Notes: generated by a model from the letters alone, not told the origin. 64,000 bases of DNA from Rhizobiales bacterium TNE-4 (GCA_019083985.1 JAHRCV010000001.1:248001-312000); one strand, 5' to 3'. Positions 8,800 through 18,321 are shown, numbered from the stretch's first letter. Numbers and translations are program-made.

Positions 8800-10965
8800 T
8801 CAACGCCGCAGCGTCAAAGCATTGAGGACGACACTGACACTCGAGAGCGCCATCGCAGCCCCGGCAAAGACGGGCGAGAGATAGCCCGCCGCTGCGAGTG
8901 GAATGCCCACGACATTGTAGGCGAAGGCCCAGAACAGCCCGCGCTTGATGGTGGAGCCCGTGCGCCGCGCAAGCCGGATCGCGTCTGGTACCAAAAGGGG
9001 CTCGTTGCGCATCAGCGTCAGGCCAGCCGTCTTGATCGCGACATCGGTGCCTCCGCCCATGGCGATGCCGACAGAGGCGGCAGCGAGGGCAGGGGCATCA
9101 TTGATGCCGTCACCGACCATCGCGACGATCCCGCCGGCCGCGACGGCTTCGCGCACGATGCGCTCCTTGTCTTCGGGTTGTGCTTCGGCCATCACGCGGT
9201 CGATGCCGATCATCCGGGCCACGGCTTCAGCCGCGCCTGTGCTGTCACCGGTGAGCATGGTGACAGAGACGCCCAGCGTGTGGAGCTGCGCCACAGCATC
9301 GCGCGCGCTTGCGCGGGGCGCATCGAAAAATGCAATCAGGCCCAGCGCTGTCTTCCGCTCGGCATCGGCGAGGTAAGAGACGCCTTGTCCGGCGGCAATC
9401 GCACGCTCCGCTTCTACTGCGAGCGTACCCAGCTCAATCCCGGCATCCCGCAACGCCCGCCCATTGCCAAGCAGGAGAAAGCGGCCATCGACGCGGCCTG
9501 CAATGCCACCGGGCACGGCATGAAATTCGGTGAGGATGCCGCGCGGTTCGCTCGCCGCATCACGCAAGGCTTTCGCTAATGGATGGTCGCTGCCCGCTTC
9601 GAGAGCCGCGGCATCAGACAAGAGCGTCTCGCGCATCACCCCGTGGGCCGGGACCACAGCCGCGATTTGCATCGCGCCTTCGGTCAGCGTGCCGGTCTTG
9701 TCGAAGATCACGGCATTGATGTCGCCCGCCTGTTCCAATGCCCGAGCATCGCGCACGAGAATGCCTTTCTTCGCCGCAACGCCCGTGGCGGCAAGAATCG
9801 CCGTGGGCGTCGCAAGCCCCAGCGCACAGGGGCAGGCAATCACGAGCACAGAAACGGCATGGATCAGCGCGGTTTCCGCATCCGCCTGCCAGAGCCAGAA
9901 TGCAAAGGTACTGGCGGCGATGACAAGCACGATAGGAACAAAGACAGCAGCAATCTGGTCAACCTTTTGCTGCACAGGCGCTTTGGATGCCTGTGCGCTT
10001 TCGACGAGCCGGATGACTTTGGCAAGAACGGTCTCCGCACCGATCGCGGTGGTGCGCACAACGATGCGGCCATCGAGATTGGTCGTGCCGCCGATCACCG
10101 GATCGCCCATACTACGCGAAACGGGCAGGCTTTCGCCTGTTACCGCAGCCTCGTCGATATTGCCCGCACCGTCGACGATGATCCCATCAACCGCGATGCG
10201 CTCGCCCGCGCGCATGGCGATGAGATCGCCAATCTGCACCTGACCGATGGGGATTTCGCGCTCGCCCGTCTCAGTGACAAGCCGCGCCATCGCGGGGCGC
10301 AACGAACCAAGCGCGCGGATTGCTTCCGCTGTCTCGCTTGTCGCGCGTTCCTCAAGCCATTTCCCAACCAGCACGAAGGTGATGACCACGGCGGACGATT
10401 CGAAATAGAGATGCGGCGCGTGGCCATGCGCAACCGCGGTACGCCACATCCATAAGGAAAGACCATAGGCCGCCGTTGTCCCAAGTGCGACGAGGAGGTC
10501 CATCGTCGCCGCTCCTGCGCGCAGCGCCTTCACAGCGCCTTCGTAGAACCGCCAGCCGAGCCAAAATTGGAGCGCACTTGCGAGCGCGAACTGGACAAGC
10601 ACAGGCGGCATGAAATCGCGCCCGAACGGCAGGCCCATCATTCCGATCAGGAAAGGCGCGGCCAGCGCGAGACCGAAAAGCGCATCGCGTTTGGCCTTGG
10701 CGGCGCGGGCCAGTGCTCGATTGTCATCCACTCCCGGCTCACTCTGCACGAGCGGCGCAGCATCGAAACCAATCGCCTCAATGGCTTCCACCAAAGCGGC
10801 AACGGGCGCGCCGTCGCTTTCAACGCGCGCGGTTTTGGTGGCCAGATTGACTTCGGCCTTGGCAACACCCGGCACACTGCCAAGCGCTTTCTCCACCCGT
10901 GCCACGCAGGCGGCGCAGGTCATGCCTTCAATGGCGAGATCGACGGGTTTGGGCAGTGCAGTCAT
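8800..10965 (-). CDS. copA: Copper-exporting P1B-type ATPase CopA
   Basis: This 721-residue inner-membrane ATPase pumps Cu(I) out of the cytoplasm. One N-terminal heavy-metal-associated domain (about residues 8-72) has the copper motif GMTCAACVARVE. Then come the actuator TGES, the membrane CPC in IACPCALGLATP, the phosphorylation site DKTGTLT, the nucleotide-domain SDHPLAKAL and GDGINDAPALAAASVGIAMG. The late membrane residues in AYNVVGIPLAAAGY and MALSSVSVVLNAL are those that define Cu(I) specificity. GGAGG precedes the start by a proper distance. I see no recognisable CueR or CsoR site upstream. A CopZ-like chaperone gene is encoded far away at 57.6 kb. Confidence 0.95.
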   Translation of the reverse strand: MTALPKPVDLAIEGMTCAACVARVEKALGSVPGVAKAEVNLATKTARVESDGAPVAALVEAIEAIGFDAAPLVQSEPGVDDNRALARAAKAKRDALFGLALAAPFLIGMMGLPFGRDFMPPVLVQFALASALQFWLGWRFYEGAVKALRAGAATMDLLVALGTTAAYGLSLWMWRTAVAHGHAPHLYFESSAVVITFVLVGKWLEERATSETAEAIRALGSLRPAMARLVTETGEREIPIGQVQIGDLIAMRAGERIAVDGIIVDGAGNIDEAAVTGESLPVSRSMGDPVIGGTTNLDGRIVVRTTAIGAETVLAKVIRLVESAQASKAPVQQKVDQIAAVFVPIVLVIAASTFAFWLWQADAETALIHAVSVLVIACPCALGLATPTAILAATGVAAKKGILVRDARALEQAGDINAVIFDKTGTLTEGAMQIAAVVPAHGVMRETLLSDAAALEAGSDHPLAKALRDAASEPRGILTEFHAVPGGIAGRVDGRFLLLGNGRALRDAGIELGTLAVEAERAIAAGQGVSYLADAERKTALGLIAFFDAPRASARDAVAQLHTLGVSVTMLTGDSTGAAEAVARMIGIDRVMAEAQPEDKERIVREAVAAGGIVAMVGDGINDAPALAAASVGIAMGGGTDVAIKTAGLTLMRNEPLLVPDAIRLARRTGSTIKRGLFWAFAYNVVGIPLAAAGYLSPVFAGAAMALSSVSVVLNALTLRR

Positions 10966-11088
10966 GATGCCTCCGTCTTCTGATTAAGGAACGCAGACGC
11001 CCGCCTGCAAGTCGGGCAAAACGCGGCCTGATCCGCTCTGAGATCATGGCGCGAAATGGCGCAGACGGCGCATCCTTGTCCACGCTGC

Positions 11089-11112
11089 TGCATTTTTATG
11101 CATCATTTTGCA
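11089..11112 (+). promoter_or_regulatory. Candidate NtrC enhancer sites upstream of urtA
   Basis: Three TGCA half-sites lie exactly 10 bases apart (11089, 11099, 11109), forming two overlapping TGCA-N6-TGCA units; the first is a perfect TGCAT-N4-ATGCA palindrome. They sit about 120-140 bases before the start point predicted from the sigma-54 promoter, a usual enhancer distance. The TGCA half-sites recall NtrC operators (TGCAC-N7-GTGCA), but the spacing differs, so the assignment is tentative. Confidence 0.4.
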
Positions 11113-11204
11113 GCGCTGCCATAGGCCTGCCGATTGGGCAGAAAACCGCAAAATCGGGATCGCCGCTCAACAGAGTCAATCACTTAGCTGTGGCAAAGCG
11201 CCGC

Positions 11205-11220
11205 TGGCACGGCCCTTGCC
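11205..11220 (+). promoter_or_regulatory. Sigma-54 (-24/-12) promoter of the urea operon
   Basis: TGGCACGGCCCTTGCC matches the RpoN consensus TGGCACG-N4-TTGC at every fixed position, with GG (11206-11207) and GC (11218-11219) separated by the required 10 bases. Transcription would begin near 11231, giving a leader of about 27 bases ahead of urtA. This implies activation by an enhancer-binding protein, most simply NtrC under nitrogen limitation. Confidence 0.88.
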
Positions 11221-11257
11221 CTAGAGGATTCCGTCGAAACACGGAGGCCTCCCAGCC

Positions 11258-12556
11258 ATGTCGTTCATGTCCCGTCAATTTGTGAAATCCGCGATCGTTG
11301 CGGGCGGCGTTGCGCTGTCTGCATTCGCCGCGCAAGCCCAGAACACGATCAAGGTCGGCGTTCTGCATTCTCTGTCAGGCACCATGGCCATCAGCGAAAC
11401 AACGCTGAAAGACGTGATGCTGATGCTCATTGAAGATCAGAACAAGAAAGGCGGCGTGCTTGGCAAGAAGCTCGAAGCCGTCGTCGTCGATCCGGCGTCG
11501 AACTGGCCGCTCTTTGCTGAGAAGGCGCGCGAGCTTGTCCAGAAGGACAAGGTAGCCGCGATCTTCTGCTGCTGGACATCGGTGTCGCGCAAATCAGTTC
11601 TCCCTGTTGTGGAAGAACTGAACACGGTCGTCTTCTATCCTGTGCAATATGAAGGCGAAGAATCCTCGAAGAACATCTTCTACACCGGTGCTGCGCCGAA
11701 CCAGCAGGCGATCCCGGCAGTCGACTATCTCGCCGAAAACGAGAAGGTGCAGCGTTGGGTGCTCGCGGGTACGGATTATGTCTATCCGCGTACAACCAAC
11801 AAGATCCTCGAAGCCTATCTGAAGTCGAAGGGTGTGAAGCCTGAAGACATCATGATCAACTATACGCCGTTCGGTCATTCCGATTGGCAGACGATTGTCG
11901 CCGATATCAAGAAATTCGGCTCGGCTGGCAAGAAGACGGCCGTGGTGTCCACCATCAATGGTGACGCGAACGTGCCGTTCTACAAAGAACTCGCTAACCA
12001 GGGCATCAAGGCCACCGATATTCCGGTTGTCGCCTTCTCGGTCGGTGAAGAAGAACTCGCTGGTATCGATACCAAGCCGCTCGTCGGCCATCTCGCCGCG
12101 TGGAACTATTTCCAATCAATCGATACGCCTGACAATAAGGCTTTCATCGAAAAGTGGAAGGCTTACACCAAGAACCCGAAGCGCGTGACCAACGATCCGA
12201 TGGAAGCGCACGTGATCGGTTTCCAGATGTGGGTGAAGGCTGTTGAAAAGGCCGGCACGACCGATCCGTCCAAGGTGATCGATGCGCTGATCGGCGTCTC
12301 GGTGCCGAACCTGACCGGCGGTTATTCGGCGATGATGCCGAACCACCATATCACCAAGCCCGTCTTCATCGGCGAAATCCAAGCGAACGGTCAATTCAAC
12401 GTGGTGTGGCAGACGCCGGGCCTCGTCGTCGCTCAGGAATGGTCACCTTACCTTGAAGGCTCGAAGGATCTGATCGCCGATTGGCGCGCTCCGATGACCT
12501 GCGGCAACTTCAATGTGAAGACCGGCAAATGCGGTGGCAAGGGCGGCTCGAACTGA
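11258..12556 (+). CDS. urtA: Urea ABC transporter, substrate-binding protein UrtA
   Basis: This 432-residue periplasmic binding protein of the branched-chain amino acid/amide family binds urea for the UrtBCDE importer. A signal peptide (about residues 1-28, ending AAQAQ) is followed by NTIKVGVLHSLSGTMAISE, the classical UrtA N-terminus. The family stretch CCWTSVSRKSVLPVVEELN is also present. ATG 11258 has GGAGG 10 bases upstream; an in-frame ATG three codons later is a possible alternative. It is the first gene after the sigma-54 promoter, and an intercistronic hairpin follows. Confidence 0.95.
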   Translation: MSFMSRQFVKSAIVAGGVALSAFAAQAQNTIKVGVLHSLSGTMAISETTLKDVMLMLIEDQNKKGGVLGKKLEAVVVDPASNWPLFAEKARELVQKDKVAAIFCCWTSVSRKSVLPVVEELNTVVFYPVQYEGEESSKNIFYTGAAPNQQAIPAVDYLAENEKVQRWVLAGTDYVYPRTTNKILEAYLKSKGVKPEDIMINYTPFGHSDWQTIVADIKKFGSAGKKTAVVSTINGDANVPFYKELANQGIKATDIPVVAFSVGEEELAGIDTKPLVGHLAAWNYFQSIDTPDNKAFIEKWKAYTKNPKRVTNDPMEAHVIGFQMWVKAVEKAGTTDPSKVIDALIGVSVPNLTGGYSAMMPNHHITKPVFIGEIQANGQFNVVWQTPGLVVAQEWSPYLEGSKDLIADWRAPMTCGNFNVKTGKCGGKGGSN

Positions 12557-12582
12557 GCCTGACCTAAGCTGACAATCAACGG

Positions 12583-12609
12583 GCGGGCTTTCATCAAACG
12601 GAAGCCCGC
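12583..12609 (+). terminator. Intercistronic hairpin between urtA and urtB
   Basis: GCGGGCTT (12583-12590) pairs with AAGCCCGC (12602-12609) across an 11-base loop, without a following T run. As after ugpB, it sits directly downstream of a binding-protein gene, where it could stabilise the urtA 3' end or attenuate read-through. Confidence 0.45.
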
Positions 12610-12654
12610 TCGTCACGCCCCCCTCCCTCTCTCGTTTCGATCAAGGACGCTCCG

Positions 12655-14277
12655 ATGAACGGTGCAGTCTCCTTCTCCCTGCGGTCGGCGCTGCGCCGTT
12701 TGCGTGTCGCTCTGGCGGCATCGTTCATCGGTCTTCTCGCGGGTCCTGCGTTGGCCGGGCCGCTGGAAGACGCACTCACCAAACTCTCAACCGATAAATT
12801 CGACCAAACCGAAGCCGGCATTGGAGAAGTCGTCGCGAGTGGCGCGCCGCAGGCGGCCACGATTATTGAAGCGATGGGCGATAATCGCCTGCTGTTCAAA
12901 CCCGGCAGCGTCGCGATCAAAACCAAAGATGGAAAGCTCGTTGATGCAGCGACGATGCAACCCATCACCGACGATTTTGGCTATAAGCCTGTCCGGCTCA
13001 ACAACCGTGTTCGCCGCGCTCTCGAAGCAGCTGTTGGCGCGACGACGTTGATGTCGCCCGATCCAGCTGTGCGCCTTTCCGCAGCCGAAGCGGTTTTCAA
13101 ATCGCGCGATGGGGGTGCGCTGCCTGCGCTTGATGCCGCAATCGCGAAGGAGCAGAACGCCAAGATCAAAAAGGCGCTGACAGAAGCGCGTGCGGCCGTC
13201 CTGCTGGCAAAGCCGGATGCTACCGATACCGAAAAAGTCGCAGCCGTTGAAACCATTGCGGAACGGGGTGATCAGGATTCGCTCGCGCTTCTGAATGCGG
13301 CCGCACGCGATGGATCGCCGATCGTGAAACTGGCTGCTGAATCCTCGATCGGCGCTGTTGCACGGCATCTGCAAGTTCTCAACGCCATCCAGAATGTCTG
13401 GTACGGCCTGTCCCTTGGCTCGGTCCTGCTGCTGGCTGCCATTGGTTTAGCGATCACCTTTGGCGTCATGGGCGTCATCAACATGGCGCATGGCGAGATG
13501 GTGATGCTGGGGGCCTACACCACTTTCGTGGTGCAGGAATTCATCCGTGCGAAATATCCAGCTTTGTTTGGCTGGTCGTTACCACTCGCTTTGCCACTGG
13601 CCTTTCTTGTGACAGCGGCGGTGGGCGTCCTGATCGAGCGCGGCATCATCCGTTTTCTTTATGGCCGCCCGCTCGAAACGCTACTGGCAACGTGGGGCGT
13701 GAGCCTCATCCTGCAGCAGATGGTGCGCACCATTTTTGGCCCCACCAATCGTGAGGTTGGTGCGCCCTCTTATATGTCGGGTTCGTTCGAATTCTTTGGC
13801 CTTGCTATCACCTATGGCCGCCTTTGGATCGTCGTCTTTTCGCTCGTCGTCTTCCTCACCTTGCTGGTCGTGATGAAGGCGACCTCGTTCGGCTTGAAGA
13901 TGCGCGCCGTCACGCAGAACCGGCGCATGGCCTCAGCCATGGGCATAAGGACGCCGTGGGTTGATTCCATGACCTTTGCGCTGGGCTCCGGCATTGCCGG
14001 CATTGCCGGTGTCGCCCTTTCGCAGATCGACAATGTGTCGCCCAATCTCGGTCAATCCTACATCATCGATAGTTTCATGGTTGTTGTGTTTGGCGGTGTC
14101 GGCAATCTGTGGGGCACTTTTGTTGCGGCGCTGACACTTGGCATCGCCAACAAATTCCTGGAGCCGCTGGCTGGCGCCGTGCTCGGCAAGATTGCCGTTC
14201 TCGTCTTCATCATCCTCTTCATCCAGAAGCGGCCGCGCGGTCTCTTCGCGCTGAAGGGAAGGGCGGTGGAAGCATGA
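12655..14277 (+). CDS. urtB: Urea ABC transporter permease UrtB
   Basis: This 540-residue inner-membrane permease of the LivH family belongs to the urea importer. It has the long N-terminal extension peculiar to UrtB: a signal-like segment (residues 12-36) then about 200 mostly helical, extracytoplasmic residues. The membrane domain starts near residue 250 (GLSLGSVLLLAAIGLAITFGVMG). AAGGA precedes the ATG. The stop overlaps the urtC start in ATGA, so translation is probably coupled. Confidence 0.93.
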   Translation: MNGAVSFSLRSALRRLRVALAASFIGLLAGPALAGPLEDALTKLSTDKFDQTEAGIGEVVASGAPQAATIIEAMGDNRLLFKPGSVAIKTKDGKLVDAATMQPITDDFGYKPVRLNNRVRRALEAAVGATTLMSPDPAVRLSAAEAVFKSRDGGALPALDAAIAKEQNAKIKKALTEARAAVLLAKPDATDTEKVAAVETIAERGDQDSLALLNAAARDGSPIVKLAAESSIGAVARHLQVLNAIQNVWYGLSLGSVLLLAAIGLAITFGVMGVINMAHGEMVMLGAYTTFVVQEFIRAKYPALFGWSLPLALPLAFLVTAAVGVLIERGIIRFLYGRPLETLLATWGVSLILQQMVRTIFGPTNREVGAPSYMSGSFEFFGLAITYGRLWIVVFSLVVFLTLLVVMKATSFGLKMRAVTQNRRMASAMGIRTPWVDSMTFALGSGIAGIAGVALSQIDNVSPNLGQSYIIDSFMVVVFGGVGNLWGTFVAALTLGIANKFLEPLAGAVLGKIAVLVFIILFIQKRPRGLFALKGRAVEA

Positions 14278-15404
14278 GAACGCCCATTACGATTCGTCTC
14301 CTGTCAGATCAACGCATTGCATGGTTTCTCGCAATCATGGCGGTGGTTATCATTGCGGTGCCCGCCCTCAATCTCTTGGTCCCGCAAGGCTCGGCCTTTC
14401 ACGTGCCGACCTATATCGTCTCGCTGCTCGGCAAATACCTTGCGTACGCCATGTTGGCTGTCGCGCTTGATCTCGTCTGGGGTTATTGCGGCATTCTCTC
14501 GCTCGGCCATGGCGCCTTCTTCGCGCTCGGCGGCTACGCCATGGGCATGTATCTGATGCGTCAGATCGGTCCGCGCGGCGTCTATGCCCATCCCGTTCTG
14601 CCCGATTTCATGGTGTTTCTGAATTGGAAGGAATTGCCCATCACATGGTGGGGCTTTTCCAATTTTGGTTACGCCATGCTGATGGTGATGCTGGTGCCAG
14701 GGCTACTCGCCTTTATCTTTGGTTGGTTCGCTTTCCGCTCGCGCGTTACGGGGGTCTATCTCTCGATCATCACGCAAGCCATGACCTACGCCCTCATGCT
14801 CGCCTTCTTCCGCAATGATATGGGATTTGGTGGCAATAACGGCCTCACCGATTTTAAGGACATTCTTGGCTTTAACATTCAGGCGCAAGGCACGCGCGTC
14901 GCGCTCTTCGTGCTGACAGGTTTGTTTCTCGTCGCGGCGGTTCTCGTCTCGAAATTCGTCACGTCGTCAGCCTATGGCAAGGTTCTGGTGGCGATCCGCG
15001 ATGCCGAAAGTCGCACGCGCTTTCTTGGCTATCGCGTTGAGCGGTTCAAGCTGCTCGTCTTCACACTGTCGGCGGCGATGGCGGGAATTGCAGGCGCACT
15101 TTACGTGCCGCAGGTGGGCATCATCAACCCGTCCGAATTTGCACCCGGCTTTTCCATTGAGGCGGTGATCTGGGTTGCTGTCGGCGGGCGCGGGACCTTG
15201 GTTGGCGCTGCCCTAGGGGCTGTGCTCGTCAATTTCATGAAGACATGGCTGACAGGCGCTGCGCCCGAGTTCTGGCTTTTTGGCCTTGGTGCCTTGTTCA
15301 TCGTTGTCACCCTGTTCCTGCCGAAAGGTATTATCGGGACGATCAGCCAATGGCGCGCGGCGCGCGCCGAACGGGCGGCCTCTCGCGTCGTGCCGGCGGA
15401 GTAA
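14274..15404 (+). CDS. urtC: Urea ABC transporter permease UrtC
   Basis: This 376-residue inner-membrane permease of the LivM family is the second membrane subunit of the urea importer. I chose ATG 14274, which overlaps the urtB stop as ATGA and yields MRTPITIRLLSDQRIAWFL; the open frame extends further upstream inside urtB but without a sensible start. Multiple hydrophobic segments and the family stretch LDLVWGYCGILSLGHGAFFALGGYAMG are present. Its end is 5 bases before urtD. Confidence 0.93.
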   Translation: MRTPITIRLLSDQRIAWFLAIMAVVIIAVPALNLLVPQGSAFHVPTYIVSLLGKYLAYAMLAVALDLVWGYCGILSLGHGAFFALGGYAMGMYLMRQIGPRGVYAHPVLPDFMVFLNWKELPITWWGFSNFGYAMLMVMLVPGLLAFIFGWFAFRSRVTGVYLSIITQAMTYALMLAFFRNDMGFGGNNGLTDFKDILGFNIQAQGTRVALFVLTGLFLVAAVLVSKFVTSSAYGKVLVAIRDAESRTRFLGYRVERFKLLVFTLSAAMAGIAGALYVPQVGIINPSEFAPGFSIEAVIWVAVGGRGTLVGAALGAVLVNFMKTWLTGAAPEFWLFGLGALFIVVTLFLPKGIIGTISQWRAARAERAASRVVPAE

Positions 15405-15409
15405 GCGCC

Positions 15410-16156
15410 ATGGATGTTACTCACTCGCTTCTTTATCTCGATGGCGTCAGCGTCTCGTTCGACGGCTTCCGTGCCATCAACAATCTCTCGCTCGATCTCG
15501 GGCGCGGTGAGATGCGTGCGATCATTGGTCCGAACGGCGCGGGCAAGACGACGATGATGGACATCATCACTGGCAAGACGAGACCTGATAGCGGCGATGT
15601 GCTCTATGATGGCGGTACCGATCTCACCAAGCTGGATGAAGCCGCGATTGCCGAACTCGGCATCGGTCGCAAATTCCAAAAGCCGACAGTGTTTGAAAGC
15701 CAAACGGTTGAAGACAACATCATTCTTGCACTGAAGGGACCGCGGAGTGCCTTTGCGTCGATGTTTGGGTGGCGCAATCGCGTGCCGCATCGCGAGATCA
15801 ATCGTGTGCTTGATGTGATTGGTCTCGCCGCCCATCGTCATCGGCAGGCAGCGGATCTGTCGCACGGGCAGAAGCAATGGCTCGAAATCGGCATGTTGCT
15901 GGCGCAAGATCCGAAATTGCTGCTGGTCGATGAACCGGTTGCGGGCATGACGGATGCTGAGACCGAAACGACAGCGCAACTCCTCAAAGCGATTGCCGAA
16001 GATCACGCGGTCATTGTGGTTGAGCATGATATGGCTTTCGTACGCGCGCTGAATTGCAAGGTCACATGCTTGCACGAAGGCTCGGTCCTTGCCGAAGGGT
16101 CCATCGACGCGGTCTCGAACAATGAGCGCGTCATCGAAGTCTATTTGGGGCGCTGA
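15410..16156 (+). CDS. urtD: Urea ABC transporter ATPase UrtD
   Basis: This 248-residue cytoplasmic ATPase of the LivG type has Walker A GPNGAGKTT, Walker B LLLVDEPVAGM and a switch histidine in VVEHDMAFVRAL. The signature region reads LSHGQKQWLEIGMLL, the LSHGQ variant usual in UrtD. ATG 15410 follows the urtC stop by 5 bases; an upstream in-frame extension would lie inside urtC and is rejected. It pairs with UrtE to drive UrtBC. Confidence 0.93.
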   Translation: MDVTHSLLYLDGVSVSFDGFRAINNLSLDLGRGEMRAIIGPNGAGKTTMMDIITGKTRPDSGDVLYDGGTDLTKLDEAAIAELGIGRKFQKPTVFESQTVEDNIILALKGPRSAFASMFGWRNRVPHREINRVLDVIGLAAHRHRQAADLSHGQKQWLEIGMLLAQDPKLLLVDEPVAGMTDAETETTAQLLKAIAEDHAVIVVEHDMAFVRALNCKVTCLHEGSVLAEGSIDAVSNNERVIEVYLGR

Positions 16157-16158
16157 CC

Positions 16159-16860
16159 ATGACCGCTCTCGCCGTCGATAACATCGATTTGTTCTATGGT
16201 GCAGCGCAGGCGCTCCGCAGTGTCTCGCTCAAGGCTGAAAGCGGTAAGGTGACAGCCGTTCTTGGCCGTAACGGTGTCGGCAAAACATCGCTAATGCGTG
16301 CCATTATGGGGCTGCAGCCAATTGCGCGCGGGGATATTCTGCGGGATGGGCAGAGCATCAAGGCGCTCGCCCCCTATGATCGTGCGCGGCGCGGCATCGC
16401 CATTGTGCCGCAGGGCCGCGAGATTTTTCCGCTCCTCACGGTCAAGGAAAATCTCGAAACCGGGTACGCGCCCGTGCCACGCGCTGAACGCTTTATCCCC
16501 GAAGAGATCTTGGATCTGTTTCCAGTGTTGGGGTCGATGATGAACCGCCGTGGCGGTGATTTGTCCGGCGGCCAACAGCAACAATTGGCAATTGGCCGCG
16601 CGCTCGTGACCCGTCCCGGCGTATTGGTGCTCGATGAGCCGACCGAAGGCATCCAACCCTCGATCATCAAGGATATCGGTAAGGCGATCGACTATCTGCG
16701 CGGCCGGGGCGACATGGCCATCATTCTGGTCGAGCAATATTTCGAGTTCGCCCGCGATCTCTGCGATGATTTCGTCGTGATGGACCGGGGGCAGGTGGTG
16801 CTTTCGGGATTACGGTCTGGCATGGTGGAAACCGATGTCCGCCGCCACCTCTCTGTCTGA
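16159..16860 (+). CDS. urtE: Urea ABC transporter ATPase UrtE
   Basis: This 233-residue cytoplasmic ATPase of the LivF type has Walker A GRNGVGKTSLMRA, signature LSGGQQQQLAIGRALV and Walker B VLVLDEPTEGIQP. It starts 2 bases after urtD ends, and its 3' end overlaps the ureD start by 26 bases, so import and hydrolysis genes are translationally linked. It is the fifth and last transporter gene in the canonical urtABCDE order. Confidence 0.93.
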   Translation: MTALAVDNIDLFYGAAQALRSVSLKAESGKVTAVLGRNGVGKTSLMRAIMGLQPIARGDILRDGQSIKALAPYDRARRGIAIVPQGREIFPLLTVKENLETGYAPVPRAERFIPEEILDLFPVLGSMMNRRGGDLSGGQQQQLAIGRALVTRPGVLVLDEPTEGIQPSIIKDIGKAIDYLRGRGDMAIILVEQYFEFARDLCDDFVVMDRGQVVLSGLRSGMVETDVRRHLSV

Positions 16861-17671
16861 CGCTGTCGCAGCGTCATCTTTTTCGATCCGCGCGCAAGGT
16901 CGCCTTGCCGCGCGCTTTGCGTGCGTGGGGCAACGCACGGCCGTCGCCGATCTGCGCGAGAGTGGTGGATATCGCTTGAAATTCCCACGCGGGGTTGAAT
17001 GTGAGGCCGTCATCGTCAACACAGGCGGTGGCGTTGCGGGTGGTGACGATCTCGCTTTCGCCTTCACCTGCGACCAAGGGGCATCGGCCACCATCACTTC
17101 GCAAGCGGCTGAAAAACTCTATCGCAGCGATGGTGCACCGGTCACGATGGCTGTATCTCTGTCTGTTGCTGATCGCGCAACCTTACATTGGTTGCCGCAG
17201 GAAACGATCCTGTTTGATGCGGCGCGGCTCAAGCGCCATTTCACGATCGATCTTGCGTCTGATGCCGAGGCATTGATTTTCGAAAGTATCGTCTTTGGCC
17301 GCCTCGCCATGGGTGAAACGATCGCACATGGTGCTTTGCATGATTCATGGCGTTTGCGTGTGAATGGCGAACTCGTCATCGCTGACGAAATGCAGCTTGA
17401 GGATGATCTCGCCTTGCTTCTCAAGCGACCGGCGACATTCAATGGCGCGAAGGCCTGTGCGACGGTCCTCCTGGTGAGGCCCGATGCTGTGGCAATGCGA
17501 GATACGCTTCGGAGCCACGAATGGCCCGGTGTCGAAGCAGGGTTCAGTTATGTCAACGGCGTGCTGGTATGCCGCCTCTTGGCCATGGATCCGCTAGCCT
17601 TGCGCAGCGCATCCAAACATCTTCTCGAAACCTTGCGCGGACAAAAACTCCCGCGCGTATTCACCTTCTAG
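16835..17671 (+). CDS. ureD: Urease accessory protein UreD
   Basis: This 278-residue cytosolic urease maturation scaffold binds apo-urease with UreF and UreG and passes nickel to the active site. Family motifs include the mid-protein [13 protein letters not shown] and the later [15 protein letters not shown]. The start at 16835 lies inside urtE (26-base overlap) and gives [11 protein letters not shown]. The structural ureAB gene begins 16 bases after the stop. Length is normal for UreD. Confidence 0.93.
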   Translation: MSAATSLSDAVAASSFSIRAQGRLAARFACVGQRTAVADLRESGGYRLKFPRGVECEAVIVNTGGGVAGGDDLAFAFTCDQGASATITSQAAEKLYRSDGAPVTMAVSLSVADRATLHWLPQETILFDAARLKRHFTIDLASDAEALIFESIVFGRLAMGETIAHGALHDSWRLRVNGELVIADEMQLEDDLALLLKRPATFNGAKACATVLLVRPDAVAMRDTLRSHEWPGVEAGFSYVNGVLVCRLLAMDPLALRSASKHLLETLRGQKLPRVFTF

Positions 17672-17687
17672 GGCGGAGGCTCCATCG

Positions 17688-18308
17688 ATGAATCTGTCAC
17701 CGCGTGAAAAAGACAAGCTTCTCGTTGCTATGGCAGCGATGGTGGCGCGCCGCCGTCTCGAGCGTGGCGTAAAGCTCAATCATCCTGAGGCTGTGGCGCT
17801 GATCACAGACTTTGTCGTGGAAGGCGCGCGCGATGGCCGTTCTGTGGCTGATCTGATGCAAGAGGGCGCGCAAGTGTTGACCGCCGATCAGGTCATGCCC
17901 GGCGTTGCCGAGATGATCCATGATGTGCAGGTCGAGGCGACCTTCCCAGATGGCACCAAGCTCGTGACGGTACATGAGCCGATCCGTGGCGCGACGCATC
18001 GCGTGATCCCGGGAGAGATCATTCCAGCCGAAGGCGACATCGTCATGAATGACGGTCGCCCAACGCTGACCTTGCTGGTCGCCAACACGGCGGATCGGCC
18101 GATCCAAGTCGGTAGCCACTATCATTTCTATGAGACCAATGCGGGCCTCGCTTTTGATCGTGAGAAGGCACGCGGCATGCGTCTCGATATTCCGTCCGGT
18201 ACGGCAGTGCGTTTCGAGCCGGGCCAAAGCCGTGAAGTGCGCCTCATTCCGCTTGAAGGCACGCGCACCGTCTATGGCTTCCAACAGAAAATCATGGGCA
18301 AGCTCTAA
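17688..18308 (+). CDS. ureAB: Fused urease gamma-beta subunit (UreA-UreB)
   Basis: This 206-residue fusion joins the urease gamma subunit (residues 1 to about 100, [19 protein letters not shown] and [10 protein letters not shown]) to the beta subunit (about 108-206, [32 protein letters not shown]). These subunits are separate proteins in many bacteria and fused in Helicobacter and some alphaproteobacteria. The linker is short. GGGCGGAGG precedes the ATG. It combines with UreC to form the nickel enzyme that converts urea to ammonia and carbamate. The next gene, ureC, starts 13 bases on. Confidence 0.95.
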   Translation: MNLSPREKDKLLVAMAAMVARRRLERGVKLNHPEAVALITDFVVEGARDGRSVADLMQEGAQVLTADQVMPGVAEMIHDVQVEATFPDGTKLVTVHEPIRGATHRVIPGEIIPAEGDIVMNDGRPTLTLLVANTADRPIQVGSHYHFYETNAGLAFDREKARGMRLDIPSGTAVRFEPGQSREVRLIPLEGTRTVYGFQQKIMGKL

Positions 18309-18321
18309 GGGGGAATGAACA

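Noticed and set aside
10966-11080. CueR- or CsoR-type copper operator upstream of copA
   Set aside because: I looked for the ACCTTCC-type dyad and similar repeats and saw only a short GCCCG/CGGGC inverted repeat without a match to a known copper operator.
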